In this document: piece by piece, positions 31,811 to 32,742 of the stretch
Layout: every line of letters begins with the position of its first letter
Position numbering within the stretch: position 1 is the first letter of the stretch
NCBI GenBank assembly: GCA_910577825.1
Contig: CAJTOK010000026.1
Location: forward strand, 15,761-48,502
Length of the DNA: 32,742 nt
Source of the DNA: an uncultured Lachnospiraceae bacterium
GTDB lineage: Bacteria > Bacillota > Clostridia > Lachnospirales > Lachnospiraceae
Reading direction: 5' to 3'
Notes under the pieces: generated by a model
The model's database searches: none
The model's input: only the letters and a program-made list of their open reading frames with translations
Told to the model about the DNA's origin: nothing
Made by a program: the position numbers and the translations under genes

Positions 31811-31829
31811 AATTCAAAAATATTGGATT
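31811..31829. promoter_or_regulatory. Operator O2 (imperfect 19-bp repeat)
   Basis: AATTCA, 7 bases, TGGATT: the same architecture as O1 with one mismatch in the right half. It lies between the two promoters. Confidence 0.5.
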
Positions 31830-31832
31830 TTT

Positions 31833-31851
31833 TATTGAATTATTTTGAATT
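31833..31851. promoter_or_regulatory. Operator O3 (degenerate 19-bp repeat)
   Basis: TATTGA, 7 bases, TGAATT. The right half is perfect; the left matches in four of six positions. Centre to centre it is 22 bp from O2 (about two helical turns), and it overlaps the -35 box of the rightward promoter. Confidence 0.45.
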
Positions 31852-31863
31852 ATGGGATATAAT
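31835..31863 (+). promoter_or_regulatory. Rightward promoter of the CI-like repressor
   Basis: TTGAAT (31835-31840), 17 bases, TATAAT (31858-31863), 27 bases before the repressor ATG. A strong consensus promoter; O3 overlaps its -35 box, which allows autoregulation. Confidence 0.8.
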
Positions 31864-31890
31864 AATTTTTGAAAGGAGGACTTTTTTACA

Positions 31891-32259
31891 ATGACGGACA
31901 ATGAACAAAAGCAGATATTTGCAAAAAATCTGAACAAGTATATATCACTTAATCAAAAACAGCAAAAAGAAGTTGCCGAAGATTTAGGAATAAACCCAAC
32001 TACATTAAATATGTGGTGCAATGGAAATTCAATGCCTGGAACTGGCAAGATAAGAAAGTTGGCAGATTATTTCAGAATTGGAATGTCCGATTTAACAGAT
32101 GAAAAAGTAATCGTTGATATTGATACAGATTTTACTGACACAGTAATGAAAATTGCAATATCTGACAAGCGGTTTGCTGAAATCGTGATAGGTTACAGCA
32201 AGCTGCCGACAGATAAAAAAGATTTGATTTGCGATTTCTTTGAAAAATTCATCTTATAA
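31891..32259 (+). CDS. CI-like XRE-family lysogeny repressor
   Basis: A 122-residue repressor transcribed opposite to the Cro-like gene. The N-terminal helix-turn-helix is LNQKQQKEVAEDLGINPTTL followed by NMWCNGNSMPGTGKIRKLAD. The C-terminal part (DFTDTVMKIAISDKRFAEIV) is short and lacks an S24 protease signature, so induction would not go through RecA self-cleavage; the two antirepressors could serve instead. AAAGGAGG lies 9 bases before the ATG. A terminator follows directly. Confidence 0.9.
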   Translation: MTDNEQKQIFAKNLNKYISLNQKQQKEVAEDLGINPTTLNMWCNGNSMPGTGKIRKLADYFRIGMSDLTDEKVIVDIDTDFTDTVMKIAISDKRFAEIVIGYSKLPTDKKDLICDFFEKFIL

Positions 32260-32264
32260 GGATT

Positions 32265-32295
32265 GCAGGGAGTTATTTTCTCCTTGCTTTTTCTT
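32265..32295 (+). terminator. Rho-independent terminator of the CI-like gene
   Basis: GCAGGGAG pairs with CTCCTTGC (8 bp, one G-U pair) around a 7-base loop, followed by TTTTTCTT. It sits 5 bases after the repressor stop. Confidence 0.85.
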
Positions 32296-32401
32296 CTTTG
32301 TAGCCACTCTTAACAAATCCATGTATTAATTTTAAGATTAATGGATTTTCAATCCTCTCCACCATTTCAATGATTTTCTTCCTGTATTCTTCCTTGTCCA
32401 T
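32273..32401 (-). CDS. Small helical protein of 42 residues beside the repressor
   Basis: ATG at 32401 behind CAGGAGG; the product reads MDKEEYRKKIIEMVERIENP and LILKLIHGFVKSGYKEEKAR. It is one charged helical hairpin of a kind often found beside phage repressor and integrase genes; function unknown. Its 3' end overlaps the CI terminator, so convergent transcription may matter. Confidence 0.75.
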   Translation of the reverse strand: MDKEEYRKKIIEMVERIENPLILKLIHGFVKSGYKEEKARRK

Positions 32402-32587
32402 AATTATCCTCCTGTCTGGTAGTATTGTATTTTAATTATATAAAAATTATTATAAAAATGTAAGACTATACTTTCAATTAATTTATGATATGATGGAGTA
32501 ATAATGCTAAAATAAGACTAATTACTTTTAACAAATTTGATGATATGATAATCATTACGTTTTATGGCATAATTTTGTCAATAATTG
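32402..32587. other. AT-rich intergenic region
   Basis: No gene is seen. The stretch is very AT-rich, with several TATGAT/TATAAT-like boxes on both strands, which could include the promoter of the 42-residue gene. At 32576-32595 TTGTC and GACAA form a short inverted repeat that overlaps the next -35 box. Confidence 0.4.
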
Positions 32588-32616
32588 TAGACAAGGCGTT
32601 ATCATTAATGTATAAT
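32588..32616 (+). promoter_or_regulatory. Rightward promoter near the right edge
   Basis: TAGACA (32588-32593), 17 bases, TATAAT (32611-32616). It points toward the leader peptide and out of the window. The TTGTC/GACAA repeat across its -35 box may be an operator. Confidence 0.7.
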
Positions 32617-32649
32617 TAGAAAAGGTATTCCATAGGGGAGGTAATTATC

Positions 32650-32685
32650 ATGCCTGAAAAGTGTCCTGTGTATATTACTGAATAA
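32650..32685 (+). CDS. Possible 11-residue leader peptide
   Basis: ATG at 32650 follows GGGGAGG at 8 bases; the peptide is MPEKCPVYITE, ending in TAA. Its strong ribosome site and the stem-loop just downstream suggest a leader or attenuation element for a gene beyond the right edge. It could also be the start of a gene broken early. Confidence 0.4.
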   Translation: MPEKCPVYITE

Positions 32686-32693
32686 TAAATAGC

Positions 32694-32723
32694 CTCTCGG
32701 ATTCTCACCAGATAGTCTGAGAG
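32694..32723 (+). promoter_or_regulatory. Stem-loop after the leader peptide
   Basis: CTCTCGGA pairs with TCTGAGAG (8 bp with one G-U), loop of 14 bases, with no U tract after it. A TTGACA box at 32730-32735 follows, possibly a further promoter cut by the window edge. Confidence 0.45.
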
Positions 32724-32742
32724 TAAAATTTGACAACTGAAT

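Noticed and set aside
1..32742. Recoding of TAG as an amino acid
   Set aside because: Genes that end in TAG are followed by other stops within a few codons, and no long frame is interrupted only by TAG.
1..32742. CRISPR array, tRNA genes or diversity-generating retroelement
   Set aside because: No regularly spaced repeats, no cloverleaf-like segment and no reverse transcriptase were found on either strand.

Overview
This window looks like the early or replication half of a large temperate bacteriophage or prophage from a low-GC Firmicute, probably a gut Clostridium or Lachnospiraceae relative. The evidence is an AT-rich sequence, strong GGAGG-type ribosome sites, many TTG starts, long tightly packed minus-strand operons, and a cro/cI-type switch with antirepressors at the right end. 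No capsid, tail, terminase or integrase gene and no tRNA gene is visible, so this is only part of the element.

Layout from left to right. Bases 1-8.6 kb hold a complete minus-strand replication block, read from right to left: a large protein with an acidic tail (SSB-like by context), a RecA-fold ATPase of the Sak4 type, a CxxC protein, a DnaB helicase, a DnaG-like primase, a RecJ exonuclease, and a DNA polymerase III alpha subunit cut by the left edge. Bases 8.6-14.4 kb hold many small phage proteins with a ClpP protease, a Dam-type adenine methylase and a second, frameshifted methyltransferase. Bases 14.6-25.6 kb carry a radical SAM protein, a SLOG-fold (YspA-like) protein, an orphan P-loop ATPase, an SPFH membrane protein with a small membrane partner, a C5-cytosine methylase with a downstream fragment, an MT-A70 methylase, an NPPF methylase-like protein, a nicotinamidase-like hydrolase and a conserved 129/687-residue pair. 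Bases 25.7-29.5 kb encode a BRO-type antirepressor, an HD hydrolase and a sigma-like/DUF262 fusion. At 29.6-30.3 kb a plus-strand two-gene cassette (two-helix membrane protein plus a Pro/Gly-rich peptide) interrupts the minus-strand order and looks like cargo. Bases 30.3-32.7 kb carry the lysogeny module: an ORF6N/ORF6C antirepressor, a Cro-like repressor, a divergent promoter region with three 19-bp operators, a CI-like repressor with terminator, a 42-residue protein, and a promoter with leader peptide at the right edge.

Two sequence-level features stand out. First, several genes, including the polymerase, the helicase and the cytosine methylase, have no usable ATG, GTG or TTG at the expected place. 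Each instead has an ATA codon exactly overlapping the upstream stop as ATAG or ATAA, the same geometry as the usual ATGA overlap. This suggests termination-coupled initiation at AUA. Second, many short genes are broken by single-base frameshifts, mostly in A runs, while nearly all long genes are intact. This could be real decay, slippage or homopolymer error in the assembly.

Taken together, the phage seems to replicate with its own bacterial-type replisome, to modify its DNA with up to five methyltransferase-type genes, and to carry nucleotide or NAD-related genes (SLOG, nicotinamidase, HD) and membrane proteins that fit host takeover or counter-defence. Those roles are inference.
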